Shown one piece after another: positions 55,163 to 63,972 of a stretch of DNA of 64,000 bases. Under the pieces are notes generated by a model that saw only the letters and a program-made list of their open reading frames with translations, was not told where the DNA came from and made no database searches. A program made the position numbers and the translations under genes. Source of the stretch: CAVQBP01 sp964448105 (lineage in GTDB: Bacteria; Bacteroidota; Ignavibacteria; Ignavibacteriales; Ignavibacteriaceae). The DNA lies in contig CAYUVK010000003.1 in assembly GCA_964448105.1 (NCBI GenBank), forward strand, positions 1 through 64,000, given 5' to 3'. Position 1 is the first letter of the stretch. Every line of letters starts with the position of its first letter.

Positions 55163-55978
55163 ATGAATTTAAAAGTTACAAATGAATTAAAACATTTTCA
55201 GTCTGCACCGGATATTGATGCTAATCTTTCGGCAAAAGACAAAGAAAAACTGAAAAAAGCAGCAAAGCAATTTGAAAGTCTTTTTACAGCAATGATGTTG
55301 AAAAGCATGACGAAAAATACCAATGGACTTTTTGGTGATGATAGTTATGGTGGGGATTATTTCAATATGATTTTCCAGAATGCGGTCGCTTCAAAAATAT
55401 CCGAAGGAAAAGGTATTGGTATTGCAGATTTATTATATAAGAAATTAGCAGAAAAAAGTGCAACACAGGAAATCAACAAAGTTGGTATTGAGAAAGCTCA
55501 ACCTGCGGGAAAAGCAGTAGAAAAAATCGATTTAAAGAATCATGATGAAAATTTTTTCTCAATTCCTCCTAGCCAAACTTCATTAAATAGATTGAATAAA
55601 TATGAGTCTATAATTGATCAGGCTTCAGAATTATATAATGTGGACAAAAATTTGGTTAAATCTATCATTTTGGCCGAATCTGCGGGAAATGAGAAAGCTG
55701 TTTCAAAGGCAAAAGCAAAGGGATTAATGCAATTAATGGACCAAACAGCCCAGGAAATGGGTGTAAATAATATTTTGGATCCAAAAGAAAATATCTTTGG
55801 AGGAACTAAATATTTGGCTCAAATGCTTCGATTATATAATGGGGACGTAAACTTGGCTTTGGCTTCCTATAATGCAGGTCCTGGAGCAGTTGAAAAATTT
55901 AATGGCGTCCCTCCTTTTGAAGAGACGAAAAATTATATAACAAGGGTAATAGGATATTTAAATCATTTTAATGGTTAA
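55163..55978 (+). CDS. flgJ: FlgJ-type protein: rod-binding domain plus lytic transglycosylase
   Basis: The 271-residue protein has an N-terminal rod-binding domain (AAKQFESLFTAMMLKSMTKN at about 35-54, then DYFNMIFQNAVASKISEGKG) and a C-terminal SLT transglycosylase domain. The latter has catalytic Glu in IILAESAGNE, GLMQLMDQTAQEMG and SYNAGPGAVEKF. In enteric FlgJ the second domain is a glucosaminidase, so the cutting chemistry differs. It opens the peptidoglycan for the rod. The ATG at 55163 was preferred over a GTG inside the repeat palindrome. Confidence 0.9.
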   Translation: MNLKVTNELKHFQSAPDIDANLSAKDKEKLKKAAKQFESLFTAMMLKSMTKNTNGLFGDDSYGGDYFNMIFQNAVASKISEGKGIGIADLLYKKLAEKSATQEINKVGIEKAQPAGKAVEKIDLKNHDENFFSIPPSQTSLNRLNKYESIIDQASELYNVDKNLVKSIILAESAGNEKAVSKAKAKGLMQLMDQTAQEMGVNNILDPKENIFGGTKYLAQMLRLYNGDVNLALASYNAGPGAVEKFNGVPPFEETKNYITRVIGYLNHFNG

Positions 55979-55984
55979 AAAATT

Positions 55985-56437
55985 ATGAAAACAAATGAAT
56001 TAATCTCAGCTCTGAAAGAACAGGAAGACAGCCTAAAAAATTTTTTAGGATGCTGTGTTAATAAGCAAAAAGCAATTGTACAAAATGATATTAACCGTCT
56101 GCATGATTCTTTAGTTTATGAGGAAAAACTATTATCCAGGATTGAATTGAATGGGAAGAAAATTTCTTTGGCAATAGAAAATTTAGCTCAGGAATTCGGA
56201 TTAAATCTCAAAGCAATTTCTTTATCTGAATTTTTAAATGCTGTAAACAATAAAACAGAAATAAATGTAAAAGTAATAAATCTTTTACGAAATTCTATTA
56301 AAGATTTGATTGGTAAGTCTTCAAAAATAAATGATCAGAACAAAATTTTAATTGAACATTCGCGGAGTTTCCTGAGAGAAACAATTGCAATGTTAATAGG
56401 TCTAAACAAACATCCTTTATTGGATAGAAAAGTATAA
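55985..56437 (+). CDS. flgN: FlgN-like export chaperone
   Basis: The 150-residue helical protein has the FlgN plan (ISALKEQEDSLKNFLGCCVN start, mid-helix LVYEEKLLSRIELNGKKIS) and stands directly before flgK and flgL, the two substrates of FlgN. The family is poorly conserved and the call rests on size, helicity and position. Confidence 0.82.
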   Translation: MKTNELISALKEQEDSLKNFLGCCVNKQKAIVQNDINRLHDSLVYEEKLLSRIELNGKKISLAIENLAQEFGLNLKAISLSEFLNAVNNKTEINVKVINLLRNSIKDLIGKSSKINDQNKILIEHSRSFLRETIAMLIGLNKHPLLDRKV

Positions 56438-56438
56438 T

Positions 56439-57800
56439 ATGAGCTTAAGCAGAATTTTCGATATTGCAAGAAGCAGCTTAGCAGCCTATCAAGGTGCACT
56501 AGATGTTACATCTCATAATGTAGCGAATGCTGCAAATGAAAATTATTCAAGACAAAGAGTAAATTTGTCTACTACAAATCCCCAGGCCTTAGCAGGCATG
56601 ATCTGGGGAACCGGTGTTAAAATCGACCAGATTACAAGAGCAAGGAACCAGCTTACCGATACTCAAATTAGAAATAATAACAGCACATATAACGATAGCA
56701 GCCAGCGTTCTGAAATTCTCAGCCAGGTAGAATCTCTTTTCCCTGAACCTTCGGATATGGGAATATCATCTTTAATAAATTCATTTTTTAATTCATGGAA
56801 TGAACTGGCTGTTACACCGAACTCTCCGACTTTAAGAACTAATGTTGTGCAGGCTGCACAAAAATTATCGAGTCAGGTACAAACGGTGTATCAGGGATTG
56901 GATGAAATTAAGAGCAGTCTGCTCGAAGATGCAAAATCCAAGGTTCAAACTCTTAATAATTTATTGAAACAAGTACAAACATTAAATACTCAAATATCCG
57001 CTTCTTCAATTGCAGGAGCTGAAAATAATGATTTGCTGGATCAACGTGACGCTGTCATTGATCAATTAAGCCAGATGACAAATATAAGTGTCAGTTATAA
57101 TTCTTCTAATGCAGCTATTATTTCAGTAGGTGGTGTTTTTGCTGCTGATCAAAATGTTTCCGTAGAATTTAAAATTAGTTCCACAAATGATAACCTGACA
57201 TTAACAACCAGCGATGGAAGCAATGTTGCCAATGTTCAGGGCGGGGAATTATATGCAGAGCTTGATTCATATTCGACCACTATCAACAAGTACCAAAATA
57301 ATTTAAATGACGTAATGAACACTTTGGTTGATGCTGTAAATAGTGTTCATTCAACGGGTTATACAAATACGAATCCGCCGGAAACAGGTATTGACTTTTT
57401 TGATGGTTATCAAAATGGAATTTTAAAAATAAACGACAAGATTTTATCGGATAATAATAATATAGCTGTTTCAGCCGACGGTACAGGCGGAAATGGTGAT
57501 ATCGCTCTTAAAATTGCGGATTTAAATAGCCAGAAATTATTAAACGGTTCCACTATTGCAGATAGCTATTCTAACCTTGTAAGCAATATTGGAAATGATA
57601 AAGTTTCCGCGGATCAAGTTGCAAATTCAACACAGCTAATTCTTCAACAATTGCAGGATCAGAAAAATTCTTACTCGGGCGTTTCTGTTGATGAAGAAAT
57701 GACAAATGTTATTACTTATCAGCGTTCTTACGATGCCTCGGCAAAATTAATCACGGTCGCTGATCAAATGCTTCAAACAGTTTTAAATTTGGTGCAATAA
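56439..57800 (+). CDS. flgK: Hook-filament junction protein FlgK
   Basis: The 453-residue protein has the FlgK start FDIARSSLAAYQGALDVTSH and HNVANAANENYSRQRVNLST, and a C-terminal helix with VSVDEEMTNVITYQRSYDAS. It forms the first junction layer between hook and filament. Its stop overlaps the flgL ATG by one base (TAATG). Confidence 0.96.
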   Translation: MSLSRIFDIARSSLAAYQGALDVTSHNVANAANENYSRQRVNLSTTNPQALAGMIWGTGVKIDQITRARNQLTDTQIRNNNSTYNDSSQRSEILSQVESLFPEPSDMGISSLINSFFNSWNELAVTPNSPTLRTNVVQAAQKLSSQVQTVYQGLDEIKSSLLEDAKSKVQTLNNLLKQVQTLNTQISASSIAGAENNDLLDQRDAVIDQLSQMTNISVSYNSSNAAIISVGGVFAADQNVSVEFKISSTNDNLTLTTSDGSNVANVQGGELYAELDSYSTTINKYQNNLNDVMNTLVDAVNSVHSTGYTNTNPPETGIDFFDGYQNGILKINDKILSDNNNIAVSADGTGGNGDIALKIADLNSQKLLNGSTIADSYSNLVSNIGNDKVSADQVANSTQLILQQLQDQKNSYSGVSVDEEMTNVITYQRSYDASAKLITVADQMLQTVLNLVQ

Positions 57801-59059
57801 TGAAAAGAATATCAGATTTATCGATTTCAAATTCTTATCTCAATAATATTAATCTGCTTAAAAACCAGTTAAGCACATTAAATACGCAGATTTCCACCGG
57901 CAAGAAAATTAATAAACCTTCCGATTCCCCGAGTGGTACATCACAAATATTAAGAATGAATAATCAAATTTCACAAATGGATACTTTTACAAGTAATATT
58001 CAAAACGGACTTGCCTTTGTGAATGAAACTTCGTTTGCAATGGAATCAATACAATCCGAAGTTGTAAATGTTTTAACAAGTCTTACTTCTGTACAAAATG
58101 CAGCAAACGACGGAAATTTAAGCTCTTTTGCAGATCAAATAGATCTTTCACTACAATCAATCTTAAATTTTGCAAATTCCGAATATGACGGCAAATATAT
58201 TTTCTCCGGTACTGATCAATCCGGTAAACCATATGGTTATACAGCAGACGGTAAATCTGTAGAAGTAAAGTTGAATGATGTTTCAGGAGAGCAGAGTATC
58301 CGGCTTTCGCCTAATGTTCTCCAAAAAATTAATATGACCGGTCAGGAAGTATTCGGTACAATAGTAAAACAGGATGGGAACATCGATGTAAACAGCAACA
58401 TAAATGATGTTATCTCAAATCAAATGAATATTTATGATGCAGAGGGAAATCAATATACGTTAAACTTAAATTATACAAAAACTGCTGCTAATACATATTC
58501 TCTCAGTTATGATATTTTGGATTCAAGCAATAATTCAATTTATTCAACTCCACCGACAGCTAAAACAGTTGTATTCGATTCTACAACTGGTGCAATGAAA
58601 TCGTTAGATGGAAGCAGTTCATTTTCATTTAATATTAATGATTCATCGAAAAAGATTAATTTCTCTTTGGATCTTAGTTCACTTGAAGAAAAAAATTCAA
58701 GCTCTTCCGTTTCGTTATCGGCTAATCAAAAAAATGATATTTTTAATACTCTAATTTTAATTAGAGATAACTTAAAGAATGGAATAAAGCCTACTGATGA
58801 ACAGGTACAAATTGTAAAAGATTTTAGTGCCAGGATTGTGAATAATTTATCAGCGAACGGAAATATTGCAAATCAATTAAATGATACTTCAGATTTGATT
58901 ACAAACCAGCAAACCAACGTTGAAGTATTATTATCACAAAAGCAAAATGTTGATATTGCAAAAGCTGTAACGCAACTTCAAAACATGAATTATACGTTAG
59001 ATATGAATTATAAACTGGCATCAATGTTTTTACCCCAATCTCTATTGGATTATCTATGA
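57800..59059 (+). CDS. flgL: Hook-filament junction protein FlgL with a hook-type insert
   Basis: The 419-residue protein has the flagellin-like N-terminus (LSTLNTQISTGKKINKPSDS, about 24-43) and a flagellin-like C-terminal helix (KAVTQLQNMNYTLDMNYKLA). FlgL is usually near 300 residues. The extra is a block at about 195-300 starting MNIYDAEGNQYTLNLNYTKT, which resembles the FlaE (D2) repeats of the hook protein in this window. It follows flgK and overlaps motA by 4 bp. Confidence 0.9.
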   Translation: MKRISDLSISNSYLNNINLLKNQLSTLNTQISTGKKINKPSDSPSGTSQILRMNNQISQMDTFTSNIQNGLAFVNETSFAMESIQSEVVNVLTSLTSVQNAANDGNLSSFADQIDLSLQSILNFANSEYDGKYIFSGTDQSGKPYGYTADGKSVEVKLNDVSGEQSIRLSPNVLQKINMTGQEVFGTIVKQDGNIDVNSNINDVISNQMNIYDAEGNQYTLNLNYTKTAANTYSLSYDILDSSNNSIYSTPPTAKTVVFDSTTGAMKSLDGSSSFSFNINDSSKKINFSLDLSSLEEKNSSSSVSLSANQKNDIFNTLILIRDNLKNGIKPTDEQVQIVKDFSARIVNNLSANGNIANQLNDTSDLITNQQTNVEVLLSQKQNVDIAKAVTQLQNMNYTLDMNYKLASMFLPQSLLDYL

Positions 59060-59835
59060 AATTCAAATATGGGGCATTTATCGGGTTTGGACTCGGAGTA
59101 CTTTCAATATTCGGCGCCTTTATTTTTGAAGGCGGTTCATTTAAAGCTTTGTTTCTCTTTCCTCCACTAATAATTGTGTTTGGAGGAACTTTTGCAGCTG
59201 TAATTATTGGTTTTGGTCTGGAAAAATTTATTGATGCGATGTCGGTAATTAAACTTGCATACTGGCCTCAAAAGTATAATTTAACAAAACTTATAAATAA
59301 TTTTATAGAATTCTCTATAATATCTAGACGGGAAGGACTTTTAACTATTGAAAAATATATCAACAGGATTGATTATTCCTTTCCTAAAAAATTAATTAGA
59401 TATGCAGTAGATGGTACGGATCCTCAATCATTGGAAAACTTAGCTTTCACGGAAATGAAAGCAATGGAAGAAAGACATTTTTCTAATATCCAGGTGTTTT
59501 CAAAGATGGGTGGATATGCACCTACTATGGGAATTATTGGTACAGTTATGGGTTTAATTATGACATTAGCGAGTGCCGGAGAAAACCCCAATGTACTCAT
59601 TCACAACATAGCAACAGCATTTATTGCAACACTCTGGGGGATTGTTAGCGCAAATATTTTATGGTTTCCAATTGGTGATAAATTAAAAAAATGTCATTCG
59701 GACGAAAAATATATGATGGAGATTTCACTGGAAGGAATACTAGCATTGCAGAACGGGGAAGTACCGTCGGTAATAAAAGCAAGACTGTTAGGCATGCTAC
59801 CCCAAAAAGAACAAAGAAAGCTTCTTTTTCCTTAA
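59056..59835 (+). CDS. motA: Stator protein MotA, PomA/MotP-like
   Basis: The 259-residue protein has four membrane segments; the first two are FGLGVLSIFGAFIFEGG-like (start to about 28) and LFPPLIIVFGGTFAAVIIGF (about 34-53). The MotA motif YAPTMGIIGTVMGLIMTLAS (about 154-173) follows. Its size and the GGTFAAV stretch fit the PomA/MotP branch better than the enteric MotA branch. It pairs with the MotB encoded next, which starts inside its 3' end. Confidence 0.9.
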   Translation: MKFKYGAFIGFGLGVLSIFGAFIFEGGSFKALFLFPPLIIVFGGTFAAVIIGFGLEKFIDAMSVIKLAYWPQKYNLTKLINNFIEFSIISRREGLLTIEKYINRIDYSFPKKLIRYAVDGTDPQSLENLAFTEMKAMEERHFSNIQVFSKMGGYAPTMGIIGTVMGLIMTLASAGENPNVLIHNIATAFIATLWGIVSANILWFPIGDKLKKCHSDEKYMMEISLEGILALQNGEVPSVIKARLLGMLPQKEQRKLLFP

Positions 59836-60515
59836 TTTCTAATGTAAAGCTTTCAGAGATTGATCCAGAGAAAGACCGCTACTTAATTACTTATGCGGAT
59901 GTTATAACATTACTGCTCGGTCTGTTTATTATACTTTATACAATTTCAAATATTGATATAAAAAAGTATGATAAAATAAAATATGCTTTTGAAAATTCTT
60001 TTAGCAGCAGAAGTAGGAAGATAATAGATCTAAATACAAAATCCGGAGATTTAATTGTTACTCCTGTTGACGAACTTAGAAATCACCTTAGACAGCTTAT
60101 TACCGAAAACGATTATGGAAAGGTAATTAAACTTGAGGAAAATGAACATGGGATCATAATACATATTCTTGATGAAATTTTGTTTGCGTCCGGGAGTGCT
60201 GATTTAAATAAAAATTCACTTCAAATGCTTAACAAAATTGCATCACTCTTAAACAAGATTCCAAATGAAATAAGAATTGAAGGTCATACTGATAATGTTC
60301 CAATAAATACATCTAGTTTTCCATCAAACTGGCATTTATCGGTAATGAGAGCTTTAAATACGGCTTATTATTTAATTAATAATGAAAATTTAAAAGCAGA
60401 AAGAGTTTCTATTGTTGGAAATTCAGAATATAAGCCTATAGCTTCCAATGAAACAGCTTCAGGCAGAGCTCAAAATAGAAGAGTTGATATAGTAATAGTA
60501 AGAGAGCAAAAATGA
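59691..60515 (+). CDS. motB: Stator protein MotB of the first pair
   Basis: The 274-residue protein has a basic N-terminal part (KTVRHATPKRTKK), one membrane segment YLITYADVITLLLGLFIILY (about 64-83) whose YAD Asp is the ion-binding residue, and a C-terminal OmpA-like peptidoglycan-binding domain (IEGHTDNVPINT, SGRAQNRRVDIVIV). The only in-frame ATG start overlaps motA by 145 bp. Without it no ATG, GTG or TTG start is available before the membrane segment. Confidence 0.9.
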   Translation: MSFGRKIYDGDFTGRNTSIAERGSTVGNKSKTVRHATPKRTKKASFSLISNVKLSEIDPEKDRYLITYADVITLLLGLFIILYTISNIDIKKYDKIKYAFENSFSSRSRKIIDLNTKSGDLIVTPVDELRNHLRQLITENDYGKVIKLEENEHGIIIHILDEILFASGSADLNKNSLQMLNKIASLLNKIPNEIRIEGHTDNVPINTSSFPSNWHLSVMRALNTAYYLINNENLKAERVSIVGNSEYKPIASNETASGRAQNRRVDIVIVREQK

Positions 60516-60892
60516 AAATAACAACACACCAATTCGGTGAAATTGAATTCCAAAAGGAGCATATAGTAAAATTCACCTCCGGTTTGATTGGGTTTGAAAC
60601 CCTACAAAATTATGTGTTAATAAAAACCGAGGATGAACTTTTTTACTGGTTAAACTCTGTTGAAAAACCGGAAATATGTTTCCCGATGGTTGGAATCAGG
60701 GTAATTGACGAATCTTTCCCGATGGAAAAAAATTACGAAGCTTTCGGGATAGTAACGTTAAATAAAGATCCTTTGAAGATTACTATAAACTTGAAATCGC
60801 CTGTTTATCTTAACCAGGATGATAAAATCGGATATCAGACGATTTTAAGTAATAGTAATTACAGCATGAACTACAATCTTTTTAAGCCGTAG
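60512..60892 (+). CDS. fliW: Flagellar assembly factor FliW
   Basis: The 126-residue protein has the FliW start TTHQFGEIEFQKEHIVKFTS and GLIGFETLQNYVLI, ending in GYQTILSNSNYSMNYNLF. FliW binds CsrA and releases it when flagellin accumulates. It stands just before csrA, the standard arrangement. It overlaps motB by 4 bp. Confidence 0.95.
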   Translation: MKITTHQFGEIEFQKEHIVKFTSGLIGFETLQNYVLIKTEDELFYWLNSVEKPEICFPMVGIRVIDESFPMEKNYEAFGIVTLNKDPLKITINLKSPVYLNQDDKIGYQTILSNSNYSMNYNLFKP

Positions 60893-60909
60893 TTAAATAA
60901 GGCAAATAA

Positions 60910-61170
60910 ATGTTAATTCTTACTAGAAAAATAAATGAAGAAATAATAATAAATTCTGAAATCAGGATTAAAATTTTATCTATAGCTGAAAACCAAATTA
61001 AGATAGGTATTACAGCTCCCGGGAATATGGAAATATTAAGAGGCGAGATTTATGAACGTGTTAAAAACATTGCAATAAATATCCCTGTTGGAAAGGTAAG
61101 TGTTGATGATAAAGTCAGGGAAGAAATTAAAGATTTATCAAAACTTAAAGTAAATAAAATTTCAAATTAA
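60910..61170 (+). CDS. csrA: Translational regulator CsrA
   Basis: The 86-residue RNA-binding protein starts with MLILTRKINEEIIINSEIRI, the CsrA signature, and has IKIGITAPGNMEILRGEIYE with the conserved Arg near 44. The C-terminal tail is a little longer than the usual 60-75 residues. It represses flagellin translation in bacteria that have FliW. Flagellin itself is outside the window. Confidence 0.97.
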   Translation: MLILTRKINEEIIINSEIRIKILSIAENQIKIGITAPGNMEILRGEIYERVKNIAINIPVGKVSVDDKVREEIKDLSKLKVNKISN

Positions 61171-61174
61171 TATT

Positions 61175-61909
61175 ATGCCGGATAAAAAAGTAACCATATT
61201 GGTTGTTGATGATTCAGATTTAATTAGGCATACTTTAACAAATTTCTTTGACGACTATGTTGTTGAAGTAGTTAATTGCCTGGATGGCCTGGAAGGGATT
61301 CAAAAAGCTTTAAAGTATATACCGGATCTCATATTTCTTGATCTAATGATGCCCAATTTTGACGGTGTTAAAATGCTCCAGGTAATTAAAGTTATCGATA
61401 CATTGAAAAATATCCCGGTTATTATAATTAGTGGAAATACAAGTAAAGCAAATGTTCTAGCTGCAACCGAGGCAGGAGCTCATACAGTTATTCCAAAACC
61501 TCTCAAAAAAGATGTTATTATAAATAATGTTAATGAAATCCTGGGTGTTGATTTTTTAAAAAATGCAAAAAAAATTAATACGGCAGAAGATGAAAACAAG
61601 CAAATACTAAATCAGCTTCGTAAAATATTTCTTGAGCATTATCCATTAAAAAAGCAAAAAATTGATAAAGCCCTGGAATCAAAGAATAAAGATTTGCTGT
61701 ATAGTCAAGTACATGAAATGAAAGGCGCTGGGGGTACAATAGGTTACCCTATTATTAGCATTGTTTGTAACGATATAGAGAAAGCTCTAGAAATTCCGGC
61801 AATTGACTGGGATTATATAAAAACAAAATGCAGCCAAATTTTTACTATTGTTGGAAAAATAGAAAATTCAAAAACTATTTTAGGGAATACTATTACATTT
61901 TTAAAGTAG
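61175..61909 (+). CDS. Response regulator with C-terminal HPt domain
   Basis: The 244-residue protein has a receiver domain (D56 in IFLDLMMPNFDG, K108 in IPKPL) and a C-terminal HPt-like domain (about 140-240) with H180 in VHEMKGAGGTIG, the HxxKG signature. It lacks a kinase core, so it can both receive and pass phosphate in a relay. It lies between csrA and the second stator pair. Partner kinases are not in the immediate vicinity. Confidence 0.85.
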   Translation: MPDKKVTILVVDDSDLIRHTLTNFFDDYVVEVVNCLDGLEGIQKALKYIPDLIFLDLMMPNFDGVKMLQVIKVIDTLKNIPVIIISGNTSKANVLAATEAGAHTVIPKPLKKDVIINNVNEILGVDFLKNAKKINTAEDENKQILNQLRKIFLEHYPLKKQKIDKALESKNKDLLYSQVHEMKGAGGTIGYPIISIVCNDIEKALEIPAIDWDYIKTKCSQIFTIVGKIENSKTILGNTITFLK

Positions 61910-61958
61910 TATTTAAAATAATAGTATTTCAATTTAATAATTATTGTAGAAGAGTAAT

Positions 61959-62816
61959 ATGTTTGTTATAGTTGGAATAGCTGTTGTTATAATATCTATA
62001 ATCACTGGTTTTTTAATCGCCGGCGGTAACTTAGTTTTATTAATGCAATGGGCGGAGTTTATTGTTATAGCGGGGGCCGCAGTTGGAAGCCTTCTTATAT
62101 CTTCCCCTCTTTCATTGCTTAAAAAAATATTTGCAGAAATACCAAATGTTATAAAAGGCAATCACTATTCTAAAGCCGATTATCTGGAATTACTTAAATC
62201 CTTTAACGATTTATTTCTTGTTGCCCAAAGGGATGGTTTATTATCGATAGAAAAACATGTCGAAAATCCTGAAGAAAGTGATATCTTATCTCAAAATAAA
62301 AAATTTATAAATAATCACTTTATAAGAGATTTCTTCTGTGATACGATGAAAGTAATGTTAACAGGCGGTGTTCCACCTCATGAACTTGAAGGTTTAATAG
62401 ATACTGAAATTGAAACATTTGAAATTGAATCAAAACCCATTGCTGCAACACTTACAAAAGTAGGAGACTCTTTGCCAGGGTTAGGTATTGTAGCCGCGGT
62501 TTTAGGTATTATTATTACAATGAGCTCGATTGATAAAGGGGCTCAAGTTGTTGGAGAACATGTTGCTGCTGCTTTAGTTGGAACATTTTTAGGAGTCCTG
62601 ATGGCATATGGTTTTGTTAATCCTCTTGCGTCCAGTGTAGAACATAGTATCGAAAATAAAATACGATTCCTGTATACTATTAAAAGTTGTATAGTCGCAT
62701 ATGCAAAAGGCAATCCCCCTATTATCGCCGTAGAAATTGCTCGAAGAACAATTTTTTCAGAGGAACGTCCTTCATTCTCAGAACTGGAAAATTATGTAAG
62801 AGGCAAGAGTGCTTAA
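61959..62816 (+). CDS. motA: Stator protein MotA of the second pair (enteric type)
   Basis: The 285-residue protein has four membrane segments and motifs of the E. coli-type MotA: the start IVGIAVVIISIITGFLIAGG, WAEFIVIAGAAVGSLLI, SLPGLGIVAAVLGIIITMSS near 167-186, and EHVAAALVGTFLGVLMAYGF. It differs clearly from the other MotA in this window. It overlaps its MotB by 8 bp. Confidence 0.93.
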   Translation: MFVIVGIAVVIISIITGFLIAGGNLVLLMQWAEFIVIAGAAVGSLLISSPLSLLKKIFAEIPNVIKGNHYSKADYLELLKSFNDLFLVAQRDGLLSIEKHVENPEESDILSQNKKFINNHFIRDFFCDTMKVMLTGGVPPHELEGLIDTEIETFEIESKPIAATLTKVGDSLPGLGIVAAVLGIIITMSSIDKGAQVVGEHVAAALVGTFLGVLMAYGFVNPLASSVEHSIENKIRFLYTIKSCIVAYAKGNPPIIAVEIARRTIFSEERPSFSELENYVRGKSA

Positions 62817-63573
62817 TCCTGAAGGAAATCCAATCATAATTAAAAAGAAAAAAGGGCATCATGATGGTGGCCATGGTGGAGCCTGGAAAGTTGCTTATGC
62901 TGATTTTGTTACTGCAATGATGGCTTTATTCATTGTCTTATGGATTTTAGGTCAAGATCAAACAATAAAAGAAGCTGTTGCACATTATTTTAAAGATCCA
63001 ATTGGATTTTCTGACAAAGGGAAAAATATTTTAGAAGGAAATACTTCCCAGTTTATAGATCTTGATCTGAAAAAGACACTCGATCAAAGGGAAACAGAAA
63101 AGCAAGAGTTAAAAAAAATGGGGGAGAAAATTTTAAATGAACTTTCAGATGATCCTAATTATATTAATTTAGTCAATCAAATTAAAATAGAAATTGTAGA
63201 TGAGGGCTTAAGAATTGAAATCATCGATTCTACAAACGACATTTTCTTTGAAATTGGCAATGCTAAACTAAAACCTGCTATGGTTAGTCTATTACAAAAA
63301 ATAGGTGATCAACTTTCACGGCTGCCGAATAAAATAGTTATTGAAGGGCATACTGATTCACGTCCGTATCACGGAAATAATATTGGATACACTAATTTCG
63401 AGTTAAGCGCTGATAGAGCTAATTCTGCAAGAAGAGCTTTATCAATCAGTAAACTGAACCCTAATCAAATTGAAGAAATTAGGGGTTATGCAGATAGAAG
63501 ATTAAGAGATAAAAAAGATCCATATAGTCTTGTGAACAGGCGAATTAGTATTATTGTAAAGTATCTAAATTAA
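62809..63573 (+). CDS. motB: Stator protein MotB of the second pair (enteric type)
   Basis: The 254-residue protein starts at GTG 62809, inside motA. It has a His/Gly-rich cytoplasmic start (KKKGHHDGGHGGAWK) and a membrane segment VAYADFVTAMMALFIVLWIL (about 28-47) with the ion-binding Asp in YAD. A C-terminal OmpA-like domain carries IEGHTDSRPYHG. It matches proton-type MotB. Confidence 0.93.
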   Translation: MLNPEGNPIIIKKKKGHHDGGHGGAWKVAYADFVTAMMALFIVLWILGQDQTIKEAVAHYFKDPIGFSDKGKNILEGNTSQFIDLDLKKTLDQRETEKQELKKMGEKILNELSDDPNYINLVNQIKIEIVDEGLRIEIIDSTNDIFFEIGNAKLKPAMVSLLQKIGDQLSRLPNKIVIEGHTDSRPYHGNNIGYTNFELSADRANSARRALSISKLNPNQIEEIRGYADRRLRDKKDPYSLVNRRISIIVKYLN

Positions 63574-63579
63574 AAAAAA

Positions 63580-63972
63580 GTGAAAAATATTATTGTTGTT
63601 GAAGATGATCCTTTTTCCCAGGAGTTTTATAAGTACCTTTTAAAAAGGGAGGGTTATCTGCCTTTAATTATTGAAGAGGGGGATTTATTATTTAAAGAAT
63701 TAAAGAATGGATCAATTTCTTTAATTATTATGGATATAAATTTGAAGAATACTTATCTTAATGATGAAAAAGTTGACGGAGTAATTTTATCCAGGTTGGT
63801 TAAGGAAAATCCTAAATATTTAGAGATCCCAATTTTACTTGTTACGGCATATTCATTGGTTACTGATGGACCGGGATTCTTTAAAGAAAGCTTGGCTGAA
63901 GATTATATTACAAAACCAATTATGGATTACAATCTTCTTTTGGAAAAAATAAAAAAATTGGTTGAAGGTTAA
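63580..63972 (+). CDS. Single-domain response regulator
   Basis: The 130-residue receiver starts with GTG 63580: VVEDDPFSQEFY, phospho-acceptor Asp in IIMDINLKN, and ITKPIMD lysine. The alpha3-alpha4 region is longer than in CheY. It lies 6 bp after the second motB, so it may be co-expressed with the stators. The stop is followed at once by the next ATG. Confidence 0.85.
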   Translation: MKNIIVVEDDPFSQEFYKYLLKREGYLPLIIEEGDLLFKELKNGSISLIIMDINLKNTYLNDEKVDGVILSRLVKENPKYLEIPILLVTAYSLVTDGPGFFKESLAEDYITKPIMDYNLLLEKIKKLVEG

